Positions 1-8,777 of a stretch of DNA of 64,000 nucleotides are shown here, in pieces (within the stretch, counting starts at the first letter, position 1; every line of letters begins with the position of its first letter). The notes below the pieces were generated by a model that did not search any database, was not told the origin of the DNA, and worked only from the letters and a program-made list of their open reading frames with translations. Source of the DNA: Pseudomonadota bacterium (lineage in GTDB: Bacteria; Pseudomonadota; Gammaproteobacteria; Xanthomonadales; Rhodanobacteraceae); the NCBI GenBank assembly GCA_018240465.1, contig JAFEFS010000099.1:1-64000 (forward strand), in the 5' to 3' direction. The translations under genes were made by a program, and so were the position numbers.

Positions 1-303
1 CGGAAACGGCGTCACCACCCTCTCGCCGCTGACTGCGTCGCGGATCACGAGCGGTTCGCGCTTCTGCACCTCCTCGACGCGCACGATGCACTGGATCGGC
101 AGGTGCAACACGCGCGTGTTGCCGAACTCCTCGCGCAAGCGCACTTCGGTCGGATCGATCACCAAGCCTTCCTGCTGGTCGAAGACGATGTCGCCGACCT
201 CGGTGAAGCCCCACAGGGCGCTCGAGGCGACGTGGCGGGCATAAAGCTCCAGCGTCTTGCCCTGGTCGAGGAAGGTGATCTTGAACAGTTTCTTGTTTTT
301 CAT
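1..303 (-). CDS. DUF1820 family protein, 3' end cut by the window edge
   Basis: The first 101 codons are visible and run off the left edge without a stop. The reading begins MKNKKLFKITFLDQGK and continues through ELYARHV and LHLPIQCIVRVEEV, which matches the DUF1820 family of small soluble proteins of about 105-115 residues in Gammaproteobacteria. Only the last few residues should be missing. No enzymatic motif, membrane segment or signal peptide is visible. The biochemical role of the family is not known to me. It is transcribed in the same direction as the rhomboid gene on its 5' side, 38 bases away, so co-transcription is possible. Confidence 0.8.
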   Translation of the reverse strand, partial: MKNKKLFKITFLDQGKTLELYARHVASSALWGFTEVGDIVFDQQEGLVIDPTEVRLREEFGNTRVLHLPIQCIVRVEEVQKREPLVIRDAVSGERVVTPFP

Positions 304-341
304 GCGCCTATTTTCGCACGCTCGTGAAGCGGCGCAACGCG

Positions 342-1025
342 CTACGAGCGCAGCCTGCGCGCAATCGCCGGCCTGGATACGAGCGCGAACAGCACGCCGC
401 TGACGAAGCCGGCGATGTGCGCCCACCACGCGACCGCGCCGAACGCCGGACCGACGAAGGTGAAAGCGACCTGCAACAGCGCCCAGAATCCAATCAGCAG
501 CGACGCGGGGATGCGCACGAATTCCAGGAACATGCCCAGCGGCAGCACGAGGCCGAGACGCGCGCGCGGAAACAGGCAGAGATAGGCGCCGATGATCGCC
601 GACACCGCACCGCTCGAACCCACGATCGGCGCATTCGCGCTCGACAAGATTGCCGCTTCGGACAAGTTGGCGAGAGCGCCGCCGAGCAGGAACAGCAACA
701 GGAACCGCCCGTGGCCGAGCGCACGCTCGGCCGGAACGCCGAAGATCATCAGGAACAGCAGGTTTCCGGCCAGATGCAGCCAGCCGGCGTGGATGAACAA
801 CGCGGTGACGAGGCCGAGCCAACGCATCCCGACAAATTGCTGTGCCAGCGGCACGCCGGTGTCGAACAGGCGTGCAGGCACCGTGCCCCACTCGCGTCTG
901 AACTGCCAGCGCGCGGCCTCGGGCAAGAGCACGAGCCAGAGAAACAACGCGACGCAGGCGGCGACGAGCGCGAGTGTCACCCAGGGCAGTGCTGGCTTGT
1001 GCTGGCGGTGGACGGTGACGAACAC
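342..1025 (-). CDS. Rhomboid family intramembrane serine protease
   Basis: A 227-residue polytopic membrane protein with the rhomboid signature. It shows the L1-loop/TM2 motif HAGWLHLAGN (79-88), the nucleophile motif GSSG (136-139, Ser138) and the partner histidine in WAHIAGFVSG (His203). About six hydrophobic segments are visible, the usual bacterial rhomboid core, with no extra soluble domain. Rhomboids cut single-pass membrane proteins inside the bilayer; the substrate cannot be told from sequence. The end is 5 bases from gspB upstream on the same strand, so gspA, gspB and this gene may share a transcript. The family is secure; the biological role is open. Confidence 0.9.
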   Translation of the reverse strand: MFVTVHRQHKPALPWVTLALVAACVALFLWLVLLPEAARWQFRREWGTVPARLFDTGVPLAQQFVGMRWLGLVTALFIHAGWLHLAGNLLFLMIFGVPAERALGHGRFLLLFLLGGALANLSEAAILSSANAPIVGSSGAVSAIIGAYLCLFPRARLGLVLPLGMFLEFVRIPASLLIGFWALLQVAFTFVGPAFGAVAWWAHIAGFVSGVLFALVSRPAIARRLRS

Positions 1026-1030
1026 TACGC

Positions 1031-1774
1031 TCAGGACCCCGGCCGCGGCAGCAGCAGTCGATGGCCGTTGAACACGAGAACCAGCCCGGCCGGCCGGATC
1101 TCCTGCACGGTCACGCCGCGCACGCTGTCACCTTCGACCACGCGCGCGCCGTCAATGATGACGAAGCGACGCTTGGGGTCTGGCGAGTACACCTGCATCG
1201 TGATCGGCAGCGCGGGCAGCGCACTGCGCAGGCCTGCCGGCAGATCGTCGAGCGTAGGCACGTCGTTCGCCGCTGGCGCGGCGGCGGGCGGTGCGGGTGG
1301 CGGTGCGGGTGGCAGTGCGGGTGGCAGTGCGGGTGGCGGTGTGGGTGGCGGTGTGGGCGGCGGCGTAGCGAGGGCGGGCGGCGGCGCAGCGATCGGCGAC
1401 TGCGCAGGCTCCTTCCTTGCCGCGGCCGGCGGTACGGACGCAACGACGGCCGGCGGCGGGGTTGCGGCAGACTTCGGCGCGGGCACCCGCTGCACCGGTG
1501 TCGGCGATTGCGCCACACCGTCGGCAGGCATCGCCGCGGCGGCCGGCGCCGTCCGGGGTTGCGCGGGCGACGCCGACGCCGGTGTCGGCGCCGGGCGCGG
1601 ACGCAGGTGGCGCCAGCCACCGATCGCGGCCAGCGCGAACACAACGGCCACCGCCAGCCATGGCAGCGGGCTGCGCCGCCGCCGCGTCGCCGCGATCGGC
1701 GTGCCGAGATCCGGCATCTCGCCGAGCCGGCGCTGCTGTTCGGATTTCTTCAGGGCTTCGAGGATCAGCGACAT
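1031..1774 (-). CDS. gspB: General secretion pathway protein B (GspB/ExeB-like)
   Basis: 247 residues with the classic GspB layout. A short cytoplasmic N-terminus MSLILEALKKSEQQRR is followed by one membrane segment (about 37-55), a long Pro/Ala-rich periplasmic linker (about 57-165) and a conserved C-terminal beta domain (about 170-247, with PDPKRRFVIIDG and GHRLLLP). GspB works with the ATPase GspA to insert the type II secretin through peptidoglycan. gspA lies just upstream on the same strand, so the two form an operon, but no other gsp gene is in the window. The linker contains a perfect-period 12-bp tandem repeat, listed separately. Identification rests on the N- and C-terminal blocks and on the neighbour. 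Confidence 0.88.
   Translation of the reverse strand: MSLILEALKKSEQQRRLGEMPDLGTPIAATRRRRSPLPWLAVAVVFALAAIGGWRHLRPRPAPTPASASPAQPRTAPAAAAMPADGVAQSPTPVQRVPAPKSAATPPPAVVASVPPAAARKEPAQSPIAAPPPALATPPPTPPPTPPPALPPALPPAPPPAPPAAAPAANDVPTLDDLPAGLRSALPALPITMQVYSPDPKRRFVIIDGARVVEGDSVRGVTVQEIRPAGLVLVFNGHRLLLPRPGS
1288..1359. repeat. 12-bp tandem repeat inside the gspB linker
   Basis: Six consecutive 12-bp units close to GCGGTGCGGGTG on the plus strand, differing by one or two bases each. Read on the minus strand they encode Pro-Pro-Ala-Pro / Pro-Pro-Ala-Leu / Pro-Pro-Thr-Pro tetrapeptides in the periplasmic linker of GspB. Because the unit is a multiple of three, slippage would change linker length without a frameshift. 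Confidence 0.9.
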
Positions 1775-1822
1775 GGGCTCGTCATTCGTATGCTGCTATA
1801 CCGTTCTGCGCATGGCGCACGT

Positions 1823-3460
1823 CTACTGCACGCCGCGGATCAGATGCGGACCGGCCGGATCCAGCGCGGACAACGCGAACAACGTCTCCGGACCGACGAT
1901 GCCGTCGGGCTTGATACCGTACGCGGTCTGCAGCTTGCGCACGCGCTCGGCGAGCGCGTCGTCGAAGAATGCCGGTCCGGCATCGGCCGCGCCGCCGTCC
2001 ATGCGTGCCAGCTCGGCCTTCACCCAGGCAACACCCGGGCCGGCATCGCCGTTGTGCAGCTGCGTCGGCACGTCGGCGGGCAGACGCCACAGGGCGAAGA
2101 ACTCGCCGTCCCACACGCTGGAAAGATCGCCCTTGCCGACGCGGAAGCTCTCGCCGGCGAGATTCAGCTGCACCTGATCGCCGCTGACGCCCTGCAACAA
2201 CGCATAGGCACTCGCGTTCCGCCACTTGATCGGCAGGATCAGCGGCCGGTCGAAGCGTACGAGCTGGGCAATCGCACCGTGCCCGCGCAGGCAGTTCATG
2301 CCCGGGAAGACGACGGCACGACAATGCGCGGCGTCGCGCACCGAAGTCTCGGCCGACGTCGCCTGCCAGCGCGCGAGCAATTGGGTCCATGCCGTCAGTT
2401 CGGAATCGGCGGACGTTTCGGCGAGCGCGGCGAGTTTGCGTTGTGCCGGGTTTTCCTCCGGCCTGGCCGCTTCGGCTGCCGCCGTGGTAGGCGCGCTCCC
2501 GGTCGCGGCAGGCGCGGTGGGCAGGGGTGGCGCTATTGCCGGCGGCGGCTTCCACTGCGGAAAGAAATACGCCGCTGCGCCGAACGCGATCACCAGGCAC
2601 GCCGCCGCCGCCCATGGGCCGTAGTGGCGCACGCGATAGCGCGTCGTCCCGGGCAGCGTCTCGTCCGCCGCGCGATCGACCAGGCGCTCGCCGATCGCAG
2701 CCTGTTCGCGAGCGTAGCCGGCCATCAACGCCCGGTCGCCGATGATGTTGATCAGGCGCGGCACGCCGCCGGAGCGCTTGTACAACGCACGCAATCCGAG
2801 ACGTGAAAACGGCGAGCGCAAAGCCCCCGCCACAGCAAGGCGGTGACGCACATAGGCCTCGGTCTCGTCACGGTCGAGGGGAGTCAGGTGATAGCGTGCG
2901 GTGATGCGCTGGGCGAGCTGGCGCAACTCGGGATCGTCGAGCTTGTCGCGCAACTCGGGTTGACCGAGCAGGATGATCTGCAGCAGTTTCTGCGTCGGCG
3001 TTTCGAGATTCGTCAGCAGGCGCACCTGCTCCAGCGAATCGGTCGACAGGTTCTGCGCCTCGTCGATGATCAGCACCACGCGCAGGCCTTGCGCATAGGC
3101 GTCGAGCAGATAGGCGTTGAGCGTGTCGACGAGGCCCTTGAGGCTGCCCTTCCGGTCGCCGATGTCGAGTTTCAGTTCGTCGCAGATCGATTCCAGCAAC
3201 TCGATCGGCGACAGGCGCGGATTGAGCACGAGCGCGACACGCGTGTTTTCCGGCAATTGCTCGAGCAGCAGCCGGCACAGGGTTGTCTTGCCCGTACCGA
3301 CCTCGCCAGTAAGTTGCACGAAGCCGCCACTGCCACCCTTGCCGATGCCGTAGAGCAGATGCGCGAGCGCATCCCGGTGGCGCTCGGACAGGAACACGTA
3401 GCGCGGATCGGGGGTGATCGAGAACGGAGCCTCCTTGAGGCCGTAGAACTCCAGATACAT
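1823..3460 (-). CDS. gspA: GspA/ExeA-type AAA ATPase with peptidoglycan-binding domain
   Basis: 545 residues, the expected size for ExeA/GspA. The N-terminal AAA ATPase shows Walker A GEVGTGKTT (52-60) and Walker B VVLIIDEAQ (128-136). A Pro/Ala-rich stretch follows a single membrane segment near 280-302. The C-terminus carries a peptidoglycan-binding-like fold with RVRKLQTAYGIKPDGIVG. In Aeromonas, ExeA and ExeB couple ATP hydrolysis to secretin assembly across the cell wall; that role is transferred from the family. gspB follows 48 bases downstream on the same strand. The start at 3460, MYLEFYGLKEAPF, is the conserved N-terminus of the family. Confidence 0.93.
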   Translation of the reverse strand: MYLEFYGLKEAPFSITPDPRYVFLSERHRDALAHLLYGIGKGGSGGFVQLTGEVGTGKTTLCRLLLEQLPENTRVALVLNPRLSPIELLESICDELKLDIGDRKGSLKGLVDTLNAYLLDAYAQGLRVVLIIDEAQNLSTDSLEQVRLLTNLETPTQKLLQIILLGQPELRDKLDDPELRQLAQRITARYHLTPLDRDETEAYVRHRLAVAGALRSPFSRLGLRALYKRSGGVPRLINIIGDRALMAGYAREQAAIGERLVDRAADETLPGTTRYRVRHYGPWAAAACLVIAFGAAAYFFPQWKPPPAIAPPLPTAPAATGSAPTTAAAEAARPEENPAQRKLAALAETSADSELTAWTQLLARWQATSAETSVRDAAHCRAVVFPGMNCLRGHGAIAQLVRFDRPLILPIKWRNASAYALLQGVSGDQVQLNLAGESFRVGKGDLSSVWDGEFFALWRLPADVPTQLHNGDAGPGVAWVKAELARMDGGAADAGPAFFDDALAERVRKLQTAYGIKPDGIVGPETLFALSALDPAGPHLIRGVQ

Positions 3461-3525
3461 GCCGGTACTTTACCTTGGGCCGGGGCAAAAATTCGTGATT
3501 TTTCGGCTGCGCTGTCGCTTCGCCA

Positions 3526-4944
3526 TCATCCATACCCGGGCGGGGTCGCTGCCAGGCGCACGCGCACGCACGTGCCGCGTCCGCCGGCGCCGGCGGTGAG
3601 TTCGACCGTCGCGCCGTGCGCGCGCGCGATCTCCTCGACTATGGCAAGGCCAAGCCCGTTGCCCTCGCGCTCGCCGCCGGCGATACGATAGAAACGTTCG
3701 AACACGCGCGCGCGTTCGTTCTCGGGAATGCCGGGGCCGTCGTCCTCGACTTCGAGGACGGCCAGCCCGGATCCCGCTTTCCCCGATCCACGCTCGACCC
3801 CGCAGCGCACGGTGACGTTGCCACCTGCCTGCGTGTAGGCCAACGCATTGTCGATCAGGTTGGCCAGAAGTTCGCGCAACAGCCAATCGCTGGCCTGTAC
3901 CCGCACGGACTCGGCGTCGAGACCCAGATCGATGCGCGCGGCGAGCGCGCGGTCGAAGTGTGCGGCGACAACATCCTTGGCGAGGTCGGCGAGATCCAGT
4001 TCGCGGAAGTCACCGGGCAGGTTCGCCGCAGGCTCCGCGCGCGCAAGGGCAAGGAGCTGGTTCGCCGTGTGGCCGAGACGCTGCATGCCCGCGTGCAGGC
4101 GCGCTACGCGTTCGCGCAGGGCCGGATCGCTCGCGCCTTGCTCGTGCAGGTCATTCGACAGCAATTCGAGCTGTGCCTGCAGGCCGGCAAGGGGCGTGCG
4201 CAGCTGGTGCGCGGCATTGGCGAGAAACCTGTGCTGCGCGTTCGCCGCCTCGGCGACGGTCGCGAACAGGCGATTGAGCGCCCGGGTCAGCGGGCGCACC
4301 TCGCCCGGCACCTGCGATTCGTCGAGTGCGGCGAGATCGCGCGCGGAACGGCGTGCGATCTGGTCGCGCAGCGCGAGCAGCGGGCGCAGCCCCGCACGTA
4401 CACCCACCCAGACCAGCAGCAACGTGCCGAGCAGCTGGGCGAGGTCGCTGGCGACGATGAAACTGAGCATGCTGTGCAGGGCTTCACGGCGTTTGTTGGT
4501 CGTTTCGGCGACGCTGATCGCAATGACCCCGCTCGCATTCGTCAGCCGATACGTGGCTACGCGCACAGGCGCGTCGCGAAATTCCGCGTCGGCGAAGGAG
4601 GGATTGTCGCGCCCCGGCGGCGCGACCGGCAGACCCGCGTCGCCGACGACGAACTCGCCGTCGGCACCAAGCACGAGGTAGTAGATCTCGTCGTGGTTGT
4701 CGGCGCGCAGCACCGCGATCGCCTGATCGGAGAGTTCCGACTTCACCCTGCCGTCGACGCCGATATTCAAATGCGCGGCCACCGCGACGATCGAACTCGC
4801 CAATACCTGATCGTAGGCTGCATGCAGCGGCGACGCGGTCGAGTAGTAGTCGATCAGCACACCGGCGGCGAGGAGCAGCCCGAGCGGTGCCGACAGCAGC
4901 AGCAGCAGGCGACGGCGGACCGAGAACGCGCGGGCGGCGACCAT
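3526..4944 (-). CDS. Sensor histidine kinase, QseC/TctE-like
   Basis: 472 residues. Membrane segments at about 11-31 and 160-184 flank a periplasmic sensor region of about 125 residues (2CSK_N type). They are followed by HAMP-like sequence, a dimerisation box with the phosphoacceptor in ANAAHQLRTPLAG (His246), and a catalytic domain with LANLIDNALAYT (N box), DDGPGIP (G1) and GNGLGLAI (G2). The start at 4944 is chosen because it gives the basic-then-hydrophobic N-terminus and lies 20 bases after the response-regulator stop; the frame stays open upstream but there it only overlaps the regulator. It should phosphorylate the regulator encoded just upstream. The signal is unknown. Confidence 0.92.
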   Translation of the reverse strand: MVAARAFSVRRRLLLLLSAPLGLLLAAGVLIDYYSTASPLHAAYDQVLASSIVAVAAHLNIGVDGRVKSELSDQAIAVLRADNHDEIYYLVLGADGEFVVGDAGLPVAPPGRDNPSFADAEFRDAPVRVATYRLTNASGVIAISVAETTNKRREALHSMLSFIVASDLAQLLGTLLLVWVGVRAGLRPLLALRDQIARRSARDLAALDESQVPGEVRPLTRALNRLFATVAEAANAQHRFLANAAHQLRTPLAGLQAQLELLSNDLHEQGASDPALRERVARLHAGMQRLGHTANQLLALARAEPAANLPGDFRELDLADLAKDVVAAHFDRALAARIDLGLDAESVRVQASDWLLRELLANLIDNALAYTQAGGNVTVRCGVERGSGKAGSGLAVLEVEDDGPGIPENERARVFERFYRIAGGEREGNGLGLAIVEEIARAHGATVELTAGAGGRGTCVRVRLAATPPGYG

Positions 4945-4964
4945 GCGAGTCCCTTGCCCCGGCC

Positions 4965-5627
4965 TCAGGGTTCGTCGAGCCGGTAGCCGAGCCCGCGCAC
5001 GGTGCGGATCGACACCGCGTCGCCGAGCTTGCCGCGCAGGCGCGATACGTAGACCTCGACCGCGTTCGCCGTGATGTCGTCGCTCCAGCTCGACACGGCC
5101 TGTTGCAGGCGCTCCTTGCGCACGACCTGGCCGACATGCAGCGCGAGACATTCGAGCACGGCCCACTCGCGTGGCGTCAGTTCGAGCGACTCGCCGCCGA
5201 CGCGCACCTCGCGCCGTGGCAAATCCATGTACAGGCTGCCCACGGCCAGCTGCGGGTTGCCCGCGGCCTTGCTGCGCCGGATCAACGCGCGGCAGCGCGC
5301 GGCGAGCTCGGGCACGGCAAACGGCTTGACCAGGTAGTCGTCGCCACCGATGTCGAGTGCGTTCACGCGGTCGGCAAGACCATCGCGCGCGGTCACGATC
5401 AGCACCGGCACCGTGCCGTTCGCGCGCCGCACCCGGCGCACGAACTCGAAGCCGTCCATGCCCGGCAGGCCCAGATCGACGAGGAGCAGGTCGAACGTCT
5501 CCTGCTGCATCGCCGCCTCGGCCAGCTCCGCGCGATCGACGCGGTCGACCGCGAAGCCACTCTGCACCAGCCCGCGCACCATGGCATCGGCGACCAGCGC
5601 GTCGTCTTCAATCACGAGTATGCGCAT
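4965..5627 (-). CDS. OmpR-family response regulator, QseB/PhoP-like
   Basis: 220 residues beginning MRILVIEDDALVADAM. The receiver domain has the acidic pocket (Glu7-Asp9), phosphoacceptor Asp51 in LLLVDLGLPG, Thr79 and Lys101 in YLVKPF. The C-terminal winged helix (about 125-220) ends in VRTVRGLGYRL, the OmpR recognition-helix/wing pattern. It is the first gene of a two-gene operon with the kinase. It faces argS divergently, with a shared 159-bp intergenic region. Target genes cannot be inferred, though such regulators often control their own operon. Confidence 0.94.
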   Translation of the reverse strand: MRILVIEDDALVADAMVRGLVQSGFAVDRVDRAELAEAAMQQETFDLLLVDLGLPGMDGFEFVRRVRRANGTVPVLIVTARDGLADRVNALDIGGDDYLVKPFAVPELAARCRALIRRSKAAGNPQLAVGSLYMDLPRREVRVGGESLELTPREWAVLECLALHVGQVVRKERLQQAVSSWSDDITANAVEVYVSRLRGKLGDAVSIRTVRGLGYRLDEP

Positions 5628-5679
5628 GCCTGTCTTTCCGCACCGTGTCCATCCGCTGCCCGATTCTGCCCCGGCCATG

Positions 5680-5685
5680 ACTATA
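5680..5685 (-). promoter_or_regulatory. Candidate -10 box for the two-component operon
   Basis: The minus strand reads TATAGT here, in the context CCCGTATAGTC, about 53 bases upstream of the regulator ATG. No convincing -35 hexamer is seen. Confidence 0.4.
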
Positions 5686-5751
5686 CGGGGCCGAAAGCGC
5701 GAAGCGTTAGTGCCCGGCCGACGCGGGCGCGCGCAAATCGCCGCGGGACCG

Positions 5752-5757
5752 TACAAT
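5752..5757 (+). promoter_or_regulatory. Candidate -10 box for argS
   Basis: TACAAT, 29 bases before the argS GTG start. The implied transcript start near 5764 leaves a short leader of about 23 nt. The GC-rich upstream DNA has no clear -35 element. Confidence 0.5.
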
Positions 5758-5786
5758 AGACGACGCACCGGATATCCCGATTTCAA

Positions 5787-7472
5787 GTGAAAGAACAACT
5801 CCGCACCCTGATCGAGCAGGCGCTGGACCGCCTGCGCAGCGCCGGCACGCTGCCGGCCGACGCCAGCGCCGCCTTCGTCCTCGAACGTACCAAGAGCCGC
5901 GAACATGGCGATTTCGCCACGAACGCGGCGCTCGCCTTGGCGAAACCCGCGCGCACGAATCCGCGCGCGCTCGCGCAGGCGCTGGTGGCGGCGTTGGCGC
6001 CGAACGCGCTGGTGGAAAAGGTCGAGATCGCGGGGCCGGGATTCATCAATTTCTTCCTTGGTCCGGCGGCGTATCACCAGGAAACGCGGCGCGTGCTCGA
6101 TGAAGGGGTGCGCTACGGCTGCAACACGACGGCCGCGGGACGCAGGACCCAGGTCGAGTTCGTCTCGGCCAACCCGACCGGGCCGCTGCACATCGGCCAC
6201 GGCCGTGCGGCTGCGGTCGGCGACTGCCTCGCGCGTGCGCTCGCCGCGAGCGGCGCGGAGGTGACGCGCGAGTTCTACTACAACGATGCGGGCGTGCAGA
6301 TCGAGAATCTCGCGCGCTCCACGCAGGCGCGCGCGAAGGGCAGCAAACCCGGCGCTGCCGACTGGCCGGCGGACGCGTACAACGGCGACTATATCGGCGA
6401 CGTGGCCGAGGCCTATCTGCGCGGCGACCGCGTGGAGTTCGAAAATCACGTCGTCACCGGCGCAAAGAATCCCGACGACATCGATGCGATCCGCCAGTTC
6501 GCGGTCGCCTATCTGCGTCGCGAGCAGAACGCCGATCTCGCCGCGTTCGGCGTGAAGTTCGACGTCTACTTCCTCGAATCCTCGCTGTACGGCGACGGCA
6601 AGGTCGAGGAAACCGTGCGCGAACTGGTCAAGCATGGCCACACCTACGAGGAAGGCGGCGCGCTGTGGCTGCGCACGACCGATTTCGGCGACGACAAGGA
6701 CCGCGTCATGCGCAAGTCCGACGGCACGTTCACCTACTTCCTGCCCGACGTCGCCTACCACCTGTCGAAGTGGCAGCGCGGCTACCAGCGCGCGATCACC
6801 GAGCTCGGCGCCGATCATCACGGTTCGCTCGCGCGCGTGAAGGCGGGCCTGCAGGCGCTGGACATGGGTATTCCGAAGGACTATCCGGAATACGTGCTGC
6901 ACCAGATGGTCACGGTGATGCGCGGCGGCGAGGAAGTGAAGATTTCCAAACGTGCCGGCAGCTACGTCACCCTGCGCGACCTGATCGATGAAGTCGGCCG
7001 CGACGCAACGCGGTTTTTCCTCATCGCGCGCAAGTCCGATTCGCAGATGGTGTTCGACATCGACCTCGCGCGTTCGCAGTCGAACGACAATCCGGTCTAC
7101 TACATCCAGTACGCGCATGCGCGCGTGTGCAGCGTGCTGCGCCAGCTCGACGAGCGCGGGCTGAAATGGAACCGCGACAACGGGCTGGCAAAACTTGCGC
7201 GGCTCGACAACGAACACGAGAGCGCGCTGATGGTGGAGATTTCGCGTTATCCCGAAGTGGTCGAGGCCGCGGCGCTGAATCTCGAGCCGCACCTGATCGC
7301 GAGCTATCTGCGCGAACTGGCCAACGCGCTGCACGCCTACTATCACGCGCATCAATTCATCGTCGACGATGCCGACCTGCGCGACGCGCGCGTTGCGCTG
7401 GCCGTTGCCGCGCAACAGGCTCTCGCGAACGGATTGGATTTGCTGGGCGTTTCCGCCCCGGAGCAGATGTAA
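5787..7472 (+). CDS. argS: Arginyl-tRNA synthetase
   Basis: 561 residues, normal for bacterial ArgRS (class I). The HIGH signature is GPLHIGHG (132-139). The KMSKS equivalent is KISKRAGS, about residues 388-395. The N-terminal Add-1 domain shows the conserved [13 protein letters not shown] block. The C-terminal anticodon-binding domain ends with [15 protein letters not shown], typical of the family. The enzyme charges tRNA-Arg in the cytoplasm. The start codon is GTG at 5787, the only start that yields the conserved N-terminus just after the -10 box. The next gene starts in the overlap TAATG, suggesting translational coupling to the SPOR protein. Confidence 0.97.
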   Translation: MKEQLRTLIEQALDRLRSAGTLPADASAAFVLERTKSREHGDFATNAALALAKPARTNPRALAQALVAALAPNALVEKVEIAGPGFINFFLGPAAYHQETRRVLDEGVRYGCNTTAAGRRTQVEFVSANPTGPLHIGHGRAAAVGDCLARALAASGAEVTREFYYNDAGVQIENLARSTQARAKGSKPGAADWPADAYNGDYIGDVAEAYLRGDRVEFENHVVTGAKNPDDIDAIRQFAVAYLRREQNADLAAFGVKFDVYFLESSLYGDGKVEETVRELVKHGHTYEEGGALWLRTTDFGDDKDRVMRKSDGTFTYFLPDVAYHLSKWQRGYQRAITELGADHHGSLARVKAGLQALDMGIPKDYPEYVLHQMVTVMRGGEEVKISKRAGSYVTLRDLIDEVGRDATRFFLIARKSDSQMVFDIDLARSQSNDNPVYYIQYAHARVCSVLRQLDERGLKWNRDNGLAKLARLDNEHESALMVEISRYPEVVEAAALNLEPHLIASYLRELANALHAYYHAHQFIVDDADLRDARVALAVAAQQALANGLDLLGVSAPEQM

Positions 7473-8113
7473 TGGCAAAGCGGAATTCACAAGCCTCGCG
7501 CAACGGCGACCGCCGGCAGATACCGGCCTGGGCAATGGTGCTGCTCGGCGTCGCGCTCGGCGTGATCGGCTCGGTTGCCGTGCTCTACGGCGGCAGGATT
7601 CCGACCCTGCGCGGCGGCAAGAACCTGCCGCAACCCAATCCCGAGGCGGTCGCGCCGAAGGAAACGGAAAAGGCGCTGGCCGACGACACCGCCAAGGCGC
7701 CGCCACCCGCGCCGCCGAAAAGCAATTACGACTTCTACACGACACTGCCGGAAAAGGAAGTCGTGATTCCCGATGCCGAACTCTCGGCCAAGGCCAAGGC
7801 CGAACAGCAGCGCGCCAAGCAGCAGACGCAGGCGAATGCGGCGAATCCGAACAACCAGGCGGCACCGGTCGCGGCCGGCGGCCGCTACATGTTGCAGGTC
7901 ACTGCGACGAGCGATGCAGCCGCCGCCGACGCGCTGAAGGCCAAGCTCGCCATGCTCGGCTTCAGCGCCAAGGTCTATACGGGCACGGTCGATGGCAAAA
8001 CTTGGCACCGCGTGCGCCTCGGGCCGTTCGCGTCGCCGAGCGAAACCGAGTCCACGAAGCGCGCGCTGGCCGAGAACAGCATCAACTCCACCGCGGTCAA
8101 GGAAGCGAACTGA
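7472..8113 (+). CDS. SPOR-domain inner-membrane protein (FtsN-like)
   Basis: 213 residues. A basic cytoplasmic N-terminus is followed by one membrane segment (about 18-40), a low-complexity Pro/Lys/Ala linker (about 45-130) and a C-terminal SPOR domain (about 135-212) with YMLQVTA, TWHRVRLGPF and a conserved beta-alpha-beta pattern. SPOR domains bind denuded septal glycan strands, and single-pass SPOR proteins include FtsN and DedD. argS followed by a SPOR protein is a common order in this group. The ATG overlaps the last base of the argS stop. FtsN is a reasonable guess, but the essential FtsN helices cannot be recognised with certainty, so no symbol is given. Confidence 0.88.
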   Translation: MAKRNSQASRNGDRRQIPAWAMVLLGVALGVIGSVAVLYGGRIPTLRGGKNLPQPNPEAVAPKETEKALADDTAKAPPPAPPKSNYDFYTTLPEKEVVIPDAELSAKAKAEQQRAKQQTQANAANPNNQAAPVAAGGRYMLQVTATSDAAAADALKAKLAMLGFSAKVYTGTVDGKTWHRVRLGPFASPSETESTKRALAENSINSTAVKEAN

Positions 8114-8125
8114 CCGCGACGCGTT

Positions 8126-8773
8126 TCAGTTCCCCTCGCTGCGCCCACCCAGACGGAAGCGGCACGCGCCACCACCGCGCACGATGCATTCCAGATGCTG
8201 GACCTTGTGCCCGCTTGCCGCTTCCATGAAAGCCAGGTCGAAGCGGCAGATTTCCGGATGCGCACGTGCCAGCACGTGGAACACGCAGTTGTAGGCCTCG
8301 ATCTGTGTTTCACCGTCGCGCGACACGGCTTGCGCCTCGTAGCCGAGCGCGTCGAGCTGGGCAGCCAGCGCCCGCGCCGTTTCGTCCGCATCGTCGCCAT
8401 GCACGCGCCGCGCGGAGGTCGAACCCAATTCACGCCCCAGGCCGGTCAGCATTGCCTGCACGCCGGACGGCCCCGCACTCGCATACAGGCGATCGAGGAT
8501 GCCGGTGGTGATCAGCGCGTAGTTGCGCGGGAACAGTTCGCGGCCGGCTTCGGTCAGCAGGTAGCGCATCTGCGGCCGGCCGCTGCTTTGCCGCGCTTCG
8601 CCACGCTCGACCCAACCGGCGTGGATCAGCGCGGTAAGATGCTGGCGCACGGCGTTGTGCGTGACTCCGAGCGCCTGACACAGGGTCTCCACGCTCGCGC
8701 CCTGCGCGGAAGCCAGCAGCGTGCGCAACAGCTTGCGCGCGCTAGGTCCGAACCGGCGCAGGGCCTGACTCAT
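8126..8773 (-). CDS. Winged-helix transcriptional regulator with C-terminal cysteines (COG2345/SufR-like)
   Basis: 215 residues from MSQALRRFG. The N-terminal 70 residues form a winged helix-turn-helix (VETLCQALGVTHNAVRQHL, then the wing SSGRPQMRYLLTEAG). The C-terminal half carries four cysteines spaced C-X12-C-X19-C-X7-C (YNCVFHV, PEICRFD, LECIVRG, GACRFRL). This resembles the metal- or Fe-S-binding end of SufR/COG2345 regulators, though canonical SufR spacing (as I recall it, X12, X13, X14) differs after the second Cys. The start at 8773 is preferred because it lies 4 bases after the stop of the upstream gene. The two genes form an operon, and a strong dyad precedes that operon. Redox or metal sensing is inference. 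Confidence 0.82.
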   Translation of the reverse strand: MSQALRRFGPSARKLLRTLLASAQGASVETLCQALGVTHNAVRQHLTALIHAGWVERGEARQSSGRPQMRYLLTEAGRELFPRNYALITTGILDRLYASAGPSGVQAMLTGLGRELGSTSARRVHGDDADETARALAAQLDALGYEAQAVSRDGETQIEAYNCVFHVLARAHPEICRFDLAFMEAASGHKVQHLECIVRGGGACRFRLGGRSEGN

Positions 8774-8777
8774 CGCC

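Noticed and set aside
324-2806. Two overlapping plus-strand frames of about 600 codons
   Set aside because: They oppose the rhomboid, gspB and gspA genes; the proteins contain repeated Gly/Ala or Arg/Gly runs that mirror the gspB proline linker.
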